Of a stretch of DNA of 64,000 nucleotides, positions 9,336 through 17,685 are shown one piece after another. A program made the position numbers and the translations under genes. The notes beneath the pieces are model-generated. The model was not told where the DNA came from, searched no databases, and saw only the letters and a list, made by a program, of their open reading frames with translations. Source of the stretch: Collinsella aerofaciens (lineage in GTDB: Bacteria > Actinomycetota > Coriobacteriia > Coriobacteriales > Coriobacteriaceae); contig NZ_JAQLFL010000003.1 in the NCBI RefSeq assembly GCF_028206995.1, positions 1-64,000 on the forward strand, in the 5' to 3' direction. Every line of letters begins with the position of its first letter. Position 1 is the first letter of the stretch.

Positions 9336-9896
9336 ATGAAGTTTGTTTGCCCCGTTTGCGGTTATGTGGAAGAGTTCGACGGCGACCAGCTGCCCGAGGA
9401 CTTCAAGTGCCCCCAGTGCGGCGTTCCCGGTTCTCGCTTCCTGAAGCAGGAGGAGGGTCAGCTCGAGTGGGCTGCCGAGCACGTCGTGGGCGTCGCCAAG
9501 ATGGAGGGCGTCTCCGAGGACATCGTTGCCGACCTGCGCGCCAACTTTGAGGGCGAGTGCTCCGAGGTCGGTATGTACCTGGCCATGGCGCGCGTCGCTC
9601 ATCGCGAGGGCTATCCCGAGATCGGCCTGTACTGGGAGAAGGCTGCCCACGAGGAGGCCGAGCACGCTGCCAAGTTCGCTGAGCTCCTGGGCGAGGTCGT
9701 GACCGACTCCACCAAGAAGAACCTCGAGATGCGCGTTGAGGCCGAGAACGGTGCCACCGCCGGCAAGACCGATCTTGCCAAGCGTGCCAAGGCCGCTGGC
9801 CTTGATGCCATCCACGACACCGTGCACGAGATGGCTCGCGACGAGGCCCGCCACGGCAAGGCTTTCGCCGGCCTGCTCAAGCGCTACTTTGGCTAA
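9336..9896 (+). CDS. Reverse rubrerythrin (rubredoxin domain first)
   Basis: A 186-residue oxidative-stress protein. Residues 1-40 form a rubredoxin-type iron site with two CxxC pairs (CPVCG and CPQCG). The rest is a four-helix di-iron domain with E-x-x-H motifs (EEAEHAAKF and [11 protein letters not shown]). The rubredoxin-first order is that of reverse rubrerythrins, which reduce peroxide and oxygen in clostridia. The start at 9336 follows GAAAGGATC; the longer frame upstream is not needed. A terminator follows. Confidence 0.9.
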   Translation: MKFVCPVCGYVEEFDGDQLPEDFKCPQCGVPGSRFLKQEEGQLEWAAEHVVGVAKMEGVSEDIVADLRANFEGECSEVGMYLAMARVAHREGYPEIGLYWEKAAHEEAEHAAKFAELLGEVVTDSTKKNLEMRVEAENGATAGKTDLAKRAKAAGLDAIHDTVHEMARDEARHGKAFAGLLKRYFG

Positions 9897-9930
9897 GCCA
9901 AACGCCTGAGACATAACCTCTAGCTCAATG

Positions 9931-9962
9931 AGGCCCGGACCGTATTGGTTCGGGCCTTTTTC
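9931..9962 (+). terminator. Terminator after the rubrerythrin gene
   Basis: AGGCCCGGAC pairs with GTTCGGGCCT (one G-T) around a short loop, followed by TTTTTC. Confidence 0.85.
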
Positions 9963-10029
9963 GTGCCTCACAAACTTGTTAACTACCTGAAATAGGACCG
10001 CCTTCGGCATAGGTTTCTCGTCAAAAACT

Positions 10030-10150
10030 AAGTGAGTAGACTTTTTGGAACTTGCCGAGCACGCCATCCATATTGCTTTATAAAGCCGCAGGTAAATGAC
10101 TTGTTTCAAAACGGCCTGGTCGCCAAAGTGCTAAAAGCCTACTCACTTAG
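10030..10150 (+). repeat. 121-bp repeat with inverted ends (copy 1)
   Basis: It starts AAGTGAGTAGACTTTT and ends AAAAGCCTACTCACTT (inverted, one mismatch), with CTAAG/CTTAG just outside. It matches the copy at 11450-11570 at about 84% over 121 positions without a gap (19 differences by hand count). The end sequence CTAAGTGAGTAG carries TAA, TGA and TAG in three different frames. The minus-strand nuclease-like gene takes its last residues LSE and its TAG stop from this end. Confidence 0.85.
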
Positions 10151-11266
10151 AACCGCAGCCGTCCACGATCGAGCCATTTTGTGTCTAGCGGGCATCTTTC
10201 CGTCGATTACTCCCAATTTTGTCCAGTCAACGAATAGTTCAGACCGGAGTAATGCCTCAGCCCTTTGCTCATCTGAGCTTTCATCACGATATTCAGCATC
10301 GAGCATCCTGCATACGGTCTTAACGATCGCGCGGAATCTACCCTCATCGGATATCTGTCTGTGTGTCAGGAGAAGTACATCGTAGCCCATGGCCTGAAGG
10401 GCCGTCATGCGGTCAGCGTCACGCAAGCCATCCCCCGCGCGTCCGTGCGAGGCCTTTCCCTGACATTCAATGGCCACCTGTCGCCTACCGTCCGGCGAAG
10501 AAAGAAGTAGGTCGATATATACACGGGACTTTCCCACAATCGCTCGAGCACTTGTGTTTAGCATCACTTCAACATTAAGCTCTATGCCGCAAAAACCTTC
10601 GCCTCCCAGGGATCGCGGCAGTGCAAGTAGCAAATACGCCTCGACCTCAAAAGGCGACGCGGCACCCAATGGAACGAGTTGCGATACCGCCATAAATCTA
10701 TTGCCGTAACGCATCCCACAAACATCTGAACAAAAACGGTCAAGGTCTCCGCCCAAAACCAAAGCGTCTCGACGCCATAAATTTGAGGCGGTGCCGTCCT
10801 CGGACGGGCAGCGCGCCCAACCGAACGTTGTCGAAATCGCACCCGAATCAATTGCACGCGAAAGCTCCGTCTCAAGTAACGCCGGCAGGGCACACACCGC
10901 AAACAAGCCACACATCTCCGCCAATACCAAAAGAAGCTGAAGATCCGTCAGATGCCGTGACATGATGAATGCCGTCAGTAGAGGAGACGTAATCAAAAAT
11001 CCATGCTCCGTTTCCAGCACGGATTCCCTGGGGAGCTCACCAAGAAACAGCCGCTGCCTAATGCTGGCAGGACAAGTCCGTTTGTTTCTCGTCCGAACCA
11101 ATGTATGCAACGGAAAACCGAGCGCGACCGCAGCCGTCGGGTTGCGGGCGAGATCATATCGCTGCCGGTCTTCTTCCGGTCGTGGAAGCGGCGGACACAA
11201 AGCGCGGACTTGAGGAGGCAAACGCCAGTACCTAAAAGCCGATATGTCACAAAGTAGATCCTTCAT
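10139..11266 (-). CDS. Uncharacterised protein with DUF559/Vsr-like nuclease C-terminus
   Basis: About 375 residues. The N-terminal part (DISAFRYWRLPPQV onward) matches nothing I can name. The C-terminal part has VYIDLLLSSPDG, then VAIECQGKASH, then RMTALQAMGYDVLLLTHRQI. This D, E-x-Q-G...H, R...L...GYDVL pattern resembles the DUF559/Vsr group of PD-(D/E)xK nucleases, with Q where K or D is usual. The gene lies between two copies of the 121-bp repeat and its last codons are within copy 1. Start uncertain (ATG 11266 or GTG 11272; no clear ribosome site). Possible selfish or defence nuclease; unproven. Confidence 0.6.
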   Translation of the reverse strand: MKDLLCDISAFRYWRLPPQVRALCPPLPRPEEDRQRYDLARNPTAAVALGFPLHTLVRTRNKRTCPASIRQRLFLGELPRESVLETEHGFLITSPLLTAFIMSRHLTDLQLLLVLAEMCGLFAVCALPALLETELSRAIDSGAISTTFGWARCPSEDGTASNLWRRDALVLGGDLDRFCSDVCGMRYGNRFMAVSQLVPLGAASPFEVEAYLLLALPRSLGGEGFCGIELNVEVMLNTSARAIVGKSRVYIDLLLSSPDGRRQVAIECQGKASHGRAGDGLRDADRMTALQAMGYDVLLLTHRQISDEGRFRAIVKTVCRMLDAEYRDESSDEQRAEALLRSELFVDWTKLGVIDGKMPARHKMARSWTAAVLSE

Positions 11267-11449
11267 AGGCACAGGAGAACACGAATTTCAACCCAGTCAG
11301 TCACGCATTGGCGCGAACGCACCAAAAATGGCGCCGAACGGACTGCCAAGTTTCCAACAGCCCTCCCCAACTGGCCAAAAGCTTGTCGAGAGCTGGACGA
11401 AGCCCTGTTGAAAACCCCATTTTTTTCTCATGCAGAAGCTTTACGCGGC

Positions 11450-11570
11450 AAGTGAGTAGACTTTTTTGAACATTCCGAGCAGGCCGGTCTTCCTGCTTTT
11501 CAAAACCGCAGGTAGATAGCTTGTTACAAAACTGCCTGGTCGCCAAAGTGCTAAAAGTCTACTCACTTAG
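11450..11570 (+). repeat. 121-bp repeat with perfect 16-bp inverted ends (copy 2)
   Basis: It starts AAGTGAGTAGACTTTT and ends AAAAGTCTACTCACTT, an exact inverted repeat. It has the same orientation and length as copy 1. The right half (GCAGGTAGATAGCTTGTTAC onward) is more conserved than the left. The minus-strand MocR gene ends inside it, using the TGA of the three-frame stop. The 177 bp between this repeat and the nuclease-like gene hold no gene I can support. Confidence 0.87.
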
Positions 11571-12999
11571 ATTGCAGAGTGCCCCCCATTAGCTGCAATT
11601 CCAAGGTAGTTAGTACTTTTGGACTCAGGTCGTCATACTGGACAAGAATATGAGTTGAGTTTTCAGGGGCAGATGCGCCATCGGCACACCAAAAACAGTC
11701 ACCGATATCGATAAAAGGGATGCTCGAGCGCGTGAGGGCCCGTGCAATAGTGCTTCCGCCCGTTCCACGCTCCGCAACCACGGTGCAGTAAAGGCCCGCG
11801 TCTGCGTGTTCGATCGAGACTTCCCCTGCCGGAAATGCCTTCCGTACAAGCGCCGCCAGGCCATCACGCGCCTCGCGAGCACGAACGCGCACGCGGTTCA
11901 CATGTCGCTCGTAATCACCCGATTCCAGCAAACGAGCCAAAGCGACCTGGTCAACAGAACTCACCGACGAGGCGTAAAAACCAAGGTTGCGCCTAAACCG
12001 CTCCATTAGCTCATCGGGCAGCACCATGTACGCTAGACGCAACGCCGATGACAGGCTCTTCGAAAACGTGTTGGTGTAGATAACCGACTGGGAGGCATCG
12101 ATCGACGCGAGCGCGGGAATTGGCTTGCCGGCAAGGCGAAACTCACAATCAAAGTCATCTTCGATGAGGTACCGACCTGGTCGCTCGGCGGCCCAGCTCA
12201 GCAGCGCATAGCGACGCGCAATGCTCGTCACAAGACCGGTGGGATACTGATGGGACGGCATAAGGTGAAGGACATCGGTCCCAGTTTTCTGCAGAGCGCT
12301 CAGGTCCACGCCGTCGTCATCCAACGGGATATGTCGTACTTGGCAGCCCATAGCCTGATAGATGCGCGTCAGACGCAAATAGCCCGGGTCCTCAACGGCA
12401 TACACCTTGTCAGCGCCAAGCAACTGAACCAACATGGTATCGAGCAGCTGGGCGCCTGCACCGATAACAATGTTGTTGGGGTCGACATTCATGCCCCTTG
12501 TCCCACGCAGATGGTGAGCAATTGCGCGTCGCAGCCGAGCGGTGCCCTGCGCCGGTGCGGGCGAAAAATTTTCGCGCTCATCTTCGGATGCCAGCGTCGC
12601 CCGTAGTGCGCTTTGCCAAAGCCGCGCCGCCTCCAAAGCGGAAGGAGAAAGTGCATCGAACAGCTCGACCTGTCCGTTGACATCATGCGCGCTGAGGCCC
12701 ACAGAGACGGTATCTCGGTCGATGCCCTGCGAAGCCAAAGGCAAAACCGGTGCATCCGGAAGCTTGCAAGCGTAGTAGCCACGACGCGGCATTGAGCAAA
12801 TATAGCCCTCGGCAAGTAACTGGCTATATGCATTCTCGATGGTAATGACACTGATTCCCAGATGACTGGCAAAGGCGCGCTTAGACGGAAGATGCTCCCC
12901 CGCCACAATACGTCCAGCAACAATATCATCTCGAATTTGCTGGTAAACATACTCATAAAGCGATGCTTCGCCGCGTTTTTCCAAATTGTAGTCAAGCAT
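11563..12999 (-). CDS. pdxR: MocR/PdxR-type regulator (GntR DNA-binding plus aminotransferase-like domain)
   Basis: A 478-residue two-domain regulator. Residues 1-75 form a winged-helix GntR domain (YEYVYQQIRDDIVAGRI, then LPSKRAFASHLGISVITIENAY). The rest is a fold-type I aminotransferase-like domain with the PLP lysine motif NTFSKSLSSALRLAYM. It is divergent from pdxS, 145 bp away, the classical arrangement of PdxR, which senses PLP and activates pdxST. A TTG start at 13032 is possible, but ATG 12999 follows AGGTGG. The last codons lie in the repeat at 11450-11570, so the natural C-terminus may have been altered. Confidence 0.85.
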   Translation of the reverse strand: MLDYNLEKRGEASLYEYVYQQIRDDIVAGRIVAGEHLPSKRAFASHLGISVITIENAYSQLLAEGYICSMPRRGYYACKLPDAPVLPLASQGIDRDTVSVGLSAHDVNGQVELFDALSPSALEAARLWQSALRATLASEDERENFSPAPAQGTARLRRAIAHHLRGTRGMNVDPNNIVIGAGAQLLDTMLVQLLGADKVYAVEDPGYLRLTRIYQAMGCQVRHIPLDDDGVDLSALQKTGTDVLHLMPSHQYPTGLVTSIARRYALLSWAAERPGRYLIEDDFDCEFRLAGKPIPALASIDASQSVIYTNTFSKSLSSALRLAYMVLPDELMERFRRNLGFYASSVSSVDQVALARLLESGDYERHVNRVRVRAREARDGLAALVRKAFPAGEVSIEHADAGLYCTVVAERGTGGSTIARALTRSSIPFIDIGDCFWCADGASAPENSTHILVQYDDLSPKVLTTLELQLMGGTLQSK

Positions 13000-13144
13000 G
13001 AGTTTGCCACCTGACCTTATCGAGCTGTTCAATCTGGTATTAGGCTGACATTATTATTATCTCGAAAACTGAGTATTTTGCCATACCCAGCTCCCCGATA
13101 GGATGTTCCGTCAAGCAATGCACATGCCAACCAAGGGAGCAACC

Positions 13145-14035
13145 ATGGCAGAACAGACCAGCAAGGCCGATCGCGTCAAACTCAATCGCGAACTCGCGCA
13201 GATGCTCAAGGGCGGCGTCATCATGGACGTCACCACGCCCGAGCAGGCACGCATCGCCGAGGAGGCAGGCGCCTGCGCCGTCATGGCACTCGAGCGCATC
13301 CCGGCCGACATCCGCGCCGCAGGCGGCGTCTCGCGCATGAGCGACCCCAAGATGATCAAGGGCATCCAAGAGGCCGTCTCCATCCCCGTCATGGCCAAGT
13401 GCCGCATCGGTCACATTGTCGAGGCGCAGGTCCTACAGGCCATCGAGATCGATTACATCGACGAGTCCGAGGTTCTCTCCCCCGCCGATGACGTCTATCA
13501 CATCGACAAGACCCAGTTTGACGTGCCGTTTGTCTGCGGCGCCCGCGATCTGGGCGAGGCGTTGCGCCGTGTTGCCGAGGGCGCCACTATGATTCGCACC
13601 AAGGGTGAGCCGGGTACGGGCGACGTCGTTCAGGCCGTGCGTCACATGCGCAAGATCCAAAAGCAGATCCGCGACGTTGTTGCCCTGCGCGACGACGAGC
13701 TCTTTGAGGCAGCCAAGCAACTGCAGGTTCCGGTCGAGCTGGTACGCGAGGTCCATGCCACGGGCAAGCTTCCCGTCGTGAACTTTGCCGCCGGCGGTGT
13801 AGCGACCCCGGCCGATGCCGCGCTGATGATGCAGCTGGGTGCCGAGGGCGTCTTTGTCGGCTCGGGCATCTTTAAGAGCGGCGACCCCGCCAAGCGCGCC
13901 GCTGCCATCGTCAAGGCCGTGGCAAACTTCACCGATGCCAGGCTCATCGCCGAGCTTTCGGAGGACCTGGGCGAGGCCATGGTGGGCATTAACGCCGACG
14001 AAATCGAGATTATCATGGAAGAGCGCGGGCGCTAG
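13145..14035 (+). CDS. pdxS: Pyridoxal 5'-phosphate synthase subunit PdxS
   Basis: A 296-residue TIM-barrel synthase that makes PLP from ribose 5-phosphate, glyceraldehyde 3-phosphate and ammonia. Family motifs include [52 protein letters not shown] and [14 protein letters not shown]. The start at 13145 follows AAGGGAGC, and the extra 14 upstream codons are unlikely to be used. pdxT begins 20 bp downstream, so the two subunits are cotranscribed. The divergent MocR gene is the likely regulator. Confidence 0.97.
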   Translation: MAEQTSKADRVKLNRELAQMLKGGVIMDVTTPEQARIAEEAGACAVMALERIPADIRAAGGVSRMSDPKMIKGIQEAVSIPVMAKCRIGHIVEAQVLQAIEIDYIDESEVLSPADDVYHIDKTQFDVPFVCGARDLGEALRRVAEGATMIRTKGEPGTGDVVQAVRHMRKIQKQIRDVVALRDDELFEAAKQLQVPVELVREVHATGKLPVVNFAAGGVATPADAALMMQLGAEGVFVGSGIFKSGDPAKRAAAIVKAVANFTDARLIAELSEDLGEAMVGINADEIEIIMEERGR

Positions 14036-14055
14036 TCCAGCAGAAAGGATCGCAC

Positions 14056-14643
14056 ATGAGCGATTATGCAGACCAAACGGTTGCCGTGCTGGCGGTCCAA
14101 GGCGCTTTTGCCGAGCACGAGGCAAGACTATTCGAGCTTGGCGCACACTGTATTGAGCTGAGGCAGGCGGCTGATTTGAAGCAGGACTTTGACCGTCTGG
14201 TACTTCCCGGCGGCGAGTCTACCGTTCAAGGGAAGCTACTTGATGAGTTGGGCATGCTCGAGGAGCTTCGTGCCCGTATCGCTGAAGGTATGCCCGTCCT
14301 GGGCACCTGCGCCGGCCTGATTCTACTGGCTCACGACCTTGCCGCCCATGACGATAAGGGCACGCCGCGTCTGGAAACCATGGATGTACTTGTCGAGCGC
14401 AATGCCTACGGCAGGCAGCTCGGCAGCTTTCGAACCAAGGGGCAAATAGCCGGCATCGACGGTGAAGTGCCGCTGACGTTTATCCGCGCGCCCCGCATCG
14501 TCAAGGTCCACGGCGACGCCAAGGCCTTAGCGAAAGTCGACGGTCGTATTGTCGCCGCCCGTCAGGGCAACCAGCTCGGCGTAACCTTCCACCCCGAGCT
14601 CGACGACGATACCCGCCTCCACGAACTGTTCCTACAAATGTAG
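14056..14643 (+). CDS. pdxT: Pyridoxal 5'-phosphate synthase glutaminase subunit PdxT
   Basis: A 195-residue class I glutaminase that supplies ammonia to PdxS. Seen are LPGGESTVQGKLL, the nucleophile Cys in LGTCAGLILLA and the His-Glu pair in VTFHPEL near the C-terminus. AGAAAGGAT precedes the start. It is cotranscribed with pdxS, and a large hairpin follows at 14668. Confidence 0.96.
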   Translation: MSDYADQTVAVLAVQGAFAEHEARLFELGAHCIELRQAADLKQDFDRLVLPGGESTVQGKLLDELGMLEELRARIAEGMPVLGTCAGLILLAHDLAAHDDKGTPRLETMDVLVERNAYGRQLGSFRTKGQIAGIDGEVPLTFIRAPRIVKVHGDAKALAKVDGRIVAARQGNQLGVTFHPELDDDTRLHELFLQM

Positions 14644-14667
14644 GCATCGAAATCAACAAACGAAACG

Positions 14668-14729
14668 AGAGTGGATGATCTCCCACTTTGAGCTTGAATG
14701 CAGGCTCAAACCGGGAGATCATCCACTCT
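14668..14729. repeat. Large perfect hairpin after pdxT
   Basis: Outer arms AGAGTGGATGATCTCCC (14668-14684) and GGGAGATCATCCACTCT (14713-14729) pair perfectly over 17 bp. An inner 7-bp stem, TTTGAGC/GCTCAAA, encloses a 10-base loop, with a 2-base internal loop AC/CC between the stems. It lacks a clear T run, so it may be an atypical terminator of pdxST or a palindromic repeat unit. Confidence 0.7.
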
Positions 14730-14737
14730 TGTTCTAT

Positions 14738-14768
14738 GTAGTCGTTTAAGGACGTCCCCAATGACTAC
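14738..14768. repeat. REP-like palindrome, GTCCC core (pair partner of 54404-54434)
   Basis: Arms GTAGTCGTT and AATGACTAC (9 bp, one G-T) enclose TAAGGACGTCCCC. Its reverse complement closely matches the palindrome at 54404-54434. A related sequence, GGAGTGTCCCCAGCTGCC, follows at 14771. Confidence 0.6.
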
Positions 14769-14920
14769 AAGGAGTGTCCCCAGCTGCCGGCAGAGACGAT
14801 ATGAGCAGGACATAAAAACATTGAGAGCCCCTGCTGCATGAAAGACCGCGGATTAGGCCGACAATGGTGAGTGTCTAATCCAACCGTGGCGGCCACGCCG
14901 CATTCATGGAAGGGGCTCCC

Positions 14921-16035
14921 ATGCTCGATACTACCACCTTCGTCGGACTCGACGTCCACGCCCGCTCGATAAAGGCAGTCTCCCTCGACGTCATGACCGG
15001 GGAGGCGCGCTGCGCGACCTTCGGCTACGACGCCGGCGCCGTCGCGGGGTGGGTGCGGTCCGTGGACCCCAGGGCCAGGTGCGTGTACGAGTCCGGGGTC
15101 ACGGGGTTCGACCTGCAGAAGAGGCTCTCCGGCCTGGGGGTCGACTGCGTGGTCGGCGCCGTCTCGAAGATGATCAAGCCTAGCGCGGACAGGCGCAGGA
15201 AGAACGACCGCAACGACGCCGAGTTCCTCGCCCGCATGCTGTCGGTCGGCAACGTGGTCGAGGTGTGGGTCCCCGACGACGAGTGCGAGGCCGCCCGCGA
15301 CCTGACCAGGGCGCTCGAGGACGCGAGGGACGACCTCTCGCGCGCGAAGCAGCGGCTCTCCAAGTTCCTGCTCAGGCACGGGCTCGCCTTCGACGAGAGG
15401 ACGCCCACCGGCCGCAGGAAGGGCAACTGGACCCGGGCGCACTGGTCCTGGATCGAGTCGATTAGGTTCGCGGAGGGGGCCGACAACGACGTGCTCGCCT
15501 ACTACGTCGACGCGGTCAGGCGGGCGGCGGAGGAGAAGGCGAGGCTCGAGGGGCTCGTCGAGGCCGAGGCCCGCAAGCCCAGGTGGAGGAGGAGGGTCGA
15601 CTCCCTGCGCTGCCTCAAGGGCGTCGACACCGCGACGGCCGCCGACCTCGTGTTCGAGGCCGGCGAGTTCTCGAGGTTCAGGAACGCCCGGTCGTTCGCC
15701 GCATGGGTCGGCCTGACGCCCTCCGAGCACTCCAGCGGGGAGAGCGACCGCAGGGGCGCGATCACCAAGGCGGGCAACACAAACACCTGAGGAAGGCGCT
15801 GGTCGAGGCCGCGTGGCACTACCTGACGTGCTCGGGGCGGCCGAAGGACCTCGCCAAGGGCCAGGCCCCGGACCGGGTCGCCCGCAGGCATGCCGCCAAG
15901 GGCGTGCGGAGGCTGGTCGAGAGGCGGGAGGCGCTGCTCGCGCGCGGGGTCCACAACAACAAGGCGAACGTGGCCACGGCGCGCGAGCTCGCCTGCTGGG
16001 TGTGGGCGGTCGGCCTCATGGCCGAGGAGGCGTAG
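14921..16035 (+). pseudogene. IS110-family transposase, frameshifted
   Basis: The N-terminal half has the DEDD RuvC-like start FVGLDVHARSIKAV and the KNDRNDAEFLARM motif. The C-terminal half has the Transposase_20 region (LRCLKGVDTATAADLVFEAG, FAAWVGLTPSEHSSGES). After ITKAGNT the reading frame stops (NT then stop near 15788). The expected continuation HLRKALVEAAWHYL lies in another frame, so there are about two extra bases near 15776-15786. The rest is open to 16035. An alternative start is 14906. Codon use is more GC-rich than the neighbours, a sign of transfer. Confidence 0.85.
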
Positions 16036-16338
16036 GGGGCCGGTCCCCCGCACATAAGCCGATCACCCCGGAAGCGGTTCGATCCGAAGCCGTTGAGGCG
16101 AACCTCAGGTCCCTTTTCTGCGAGCGCCCAGGGCGCCACACGCGTGCACAGACTGTCGGTTCGACGAAGAAGCCTCAGCCGTAGCAACGGATTGCCCAGC
16201 GAGAGATCGCCGCGGGCGGATATTAAACTGCAAAGACGAGCGTCGGTAAGACACGCCGAGGTCGCCGCGGACGGGCTGATATAGGGAGAGGGCCTGACCC
16301 CATATCGTTGGGGCCAGGCCCGATTTTGCCTCTTGACA
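16036..16338 (+). ncRNA. 3' non-coding region of the IS element, possible bridge RNA
   Basis: About 300 bp between the transposase end and the right inverted repeat contain no gene. In the IS1111 subgroup this end is known to encode the bridge RNA that pairs target and donor. GC-rich inverted segments are visible, and a strong hairpin (16290-16296 with 16315-16321, and 16298-16302 with 16309-16313) followed by GATTTTG could end such a transcript. The placement is inferred from family knowledge, not from a fold. Confidence 0.35.
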
Positions 16339-16392
16339 ATGTCCTGCTCATATTAAAAGGAACGTCCCTAACTGCCGCATCCGGAGCAAGAC

Positions 16393-16560
16393 AACGCCGC
16401 AGGCAGAGGACGGACAGCGAGCGGGTCGCATTTGAGGCAAGGTGACGTGAAACGAAAGGGCGCTGACCTTCTGGTCGCGCCCTTGAAGTTGAACGTCAGA
16501 TTGTCCAAATGCGGCCCGCGCAGCGTCGAGCCGTTACGGCGTTTGGTAAAACGCCGTAAC
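16393..16560 (+). ncRNA. Structured repeat, copy A
   Basis: Nested pairing is visible. P1 joins 16421-16434 and 16506-16519 (one T-G). P2 is TGACGT/ACGTCA (16443-16448 with 16493-16498). P3 is AAGGGCGC/GCGCCCTT (16456-16463 with 16477-16484), capped by GACC-TTCT-GGTC. A separate 12-bp hairpin with a GGTA loop (16533-16560) ends exactly at the stop codon of the minus-strand RGG gene. Copy B at 18151-18317 keeps the structure with paired changes. G-T pairs favour the plus strand as the RNA. Confidence 0.65.
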
Positions 16561-17471
16561 TAAAAACGGTTACCGCGGAAGCCGCCGCCGTTGCGGCCGC
16601 CACGGTCGCCACCACGACCGCCGCGGTCGTTACCACGGTTACCGCCGAAGCCACCACGGTTGCCGCCGCGATCGCCATAGCCACCACGGTTGCCGCCAAA
16701 GCCGCCGCGACCGCCACGGTCGCCGCCACGGTCACCAAAGCCGCCACGGCCGCCGCGATCGCCACCGCGACCGCCACGGTCACCGCCACGGCCACCGCGA
16801 TCGCCAAAGCCGCCGCGACCGCCACGGTCGCCGCCACGGCCGCCACGGTCGTCACGGCCGCCGCGAGGACTGCGGTCCTCGTCCAGGCCCATGGCGACGA
16901 GCGGAGCGATAACCTTATCGAGAGCGGCCATCAGCTCGGTGGCCTCCTCATAAGAAAGCTCGGGCAGGAGCTTCTCCTTCTTGTTGGCAAGCTCGACCAG
17001 GCCCTCAGCGGCATCCTCGGCGGCGAAGACAACAATCTTGCGCATATCGCCCTCGGCGTCGTCGATGCGGCCGACCAGATCGGCAGCCTCGGCCTCGGCC
17101 ATCAGGCCATCGAGCTCACGGAGGCGCATGCCCAGCAGGTCGGACATTTCCTTCTGCTCCATCTTGGGCTTGAGGTCAAGAAGCTTGATGGCGCGCTCGA
17201 TGTTCGCCATGCGCTCGGCCTTGGCCTCCTCCTCCTTGGAAATAGCAAAGCGACGGCTACGCAGCAGGCGGGCGGCCTTCTGCATCTTGTCCATCAGCTC
17301 TTCGTCATCGTAATCAACGGCGGCCTCGACAACCTCGGCCTCCTCCTCGGCGGAAACCTCGTCAGCAGCCTCAACCTCGGCAGCTTCGGTCTCCACGGTC
17401 TCGACTGCCTCAACCTCGGCAGCCATGGTCTCGTTCTCGGTCTCGTTCATGATCTCTTCGTTCTCGGACAT
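16560..17471 (-). CDS. RGG-repeat protein with acidic N-terminus
   Basis: A 303-residue protein of unknown family. Residues 1-55 are Glu-rich. Residues about 60-195 are helical, with a segment that looks like a winged helix (MEQKEMSDLLGMRLRELDGL). Residues about 205-303 are tandem RGG repeats built from GGDRGGRGG and GGFGDRGG units, ending RGNRF. RGG boxes bind RNA in eukaryotes and in some bacterial helicases and cold-shock proteins, so an RNA-associated role is likely, but that is inference. The 214-bp leader (17472-17685) shared with the divergent def-like gene has GC-rich hairpins but nothing I can name. Confidence 0.75.
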   Translation of the reverse strand: MSENEEIMNETENETMAAEVEAVETVETEAAEVEAADEVSAEEEAEVVEAAVDYDDEELMDKMQKAARLLRSRRFAISKEEEAKAERMANIERAIKLLDLKPKMEQKEMSDLLGMRLRELDGLMAEAEAADLVGRIDDAEGDMRKIVVFAAEDAAEGLVELANKKEKLLPELSYEEATELMAALDKVIAPLVAMGLDEDRSPRGGRDDRGGRGGDRGGRGGFGDRGGRGGDRGGRGGDRGGRGGFGDRGGDRGGRGGFGGNRGGYGDRGGNRGGFGGNRGNDRGGRGGDRGGRNGGGFRGNRF

Positions 17472-17685
17472 GAGACTCCTTCTTAGCCCTCTCGGGCATC
17501 ATCGCCCCATTCGCGGGGCCCGTCGCGCACTCTTTGCGCTTTAAACATTCATGCCTCTCGGCAAAACGTCCATTAGTTTATGGTGTTGCCATCCAATCTA
17601 GCTGCAGAATCTATGTGCACACATTAATGCGACATGTCGCGGTATCATGGCCTGAACCAAACGTATCCACCTTAAGGAGCCCGCC

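Larger units (their letters stand above)
14799..16353 (+). mobile_element. IS110-family element, probably IS1111 subgroup
   Basis: The transposase pseudogene is flanked by an exact 15-bp inverted repeat: ATATGAGCAGGACAT at 14799-14813 and its complement at 16339-16353. The total is about 1555 bp. The 5' non-coding part is about 110 bp and the 3' part about 300 bp, the layout of the IS1111 subgroup with sub-terminal inverted repeats. Both outer flanks carry a similar motif in the same orientation (GGAGTGTCCCCAGCTGCC at 14771, GGAACGTCCCTAACTGCC at 16359), so the element may have inserted in a REP-like site. Exact ends are not certain. Confidence 0.6.

Noticed and set aside
10030..11570. Integron attC sites with a gene cassette
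   Set aside because: The gene-then-site order is similar, but the ends lack the attC core motifs and no integrase is in the window; kept only as an analogy.
14765..15730. Open frame of 321 codons opposite the transposase
   Set aside because: Pro/Arg-rich shadow of the GC-rich transposase; no motif.
16600..16870. Regular short repeats that could suggest a CRISPR array
   Set aside because: The repeats are in frame and encode RGG units with no unique spacers.
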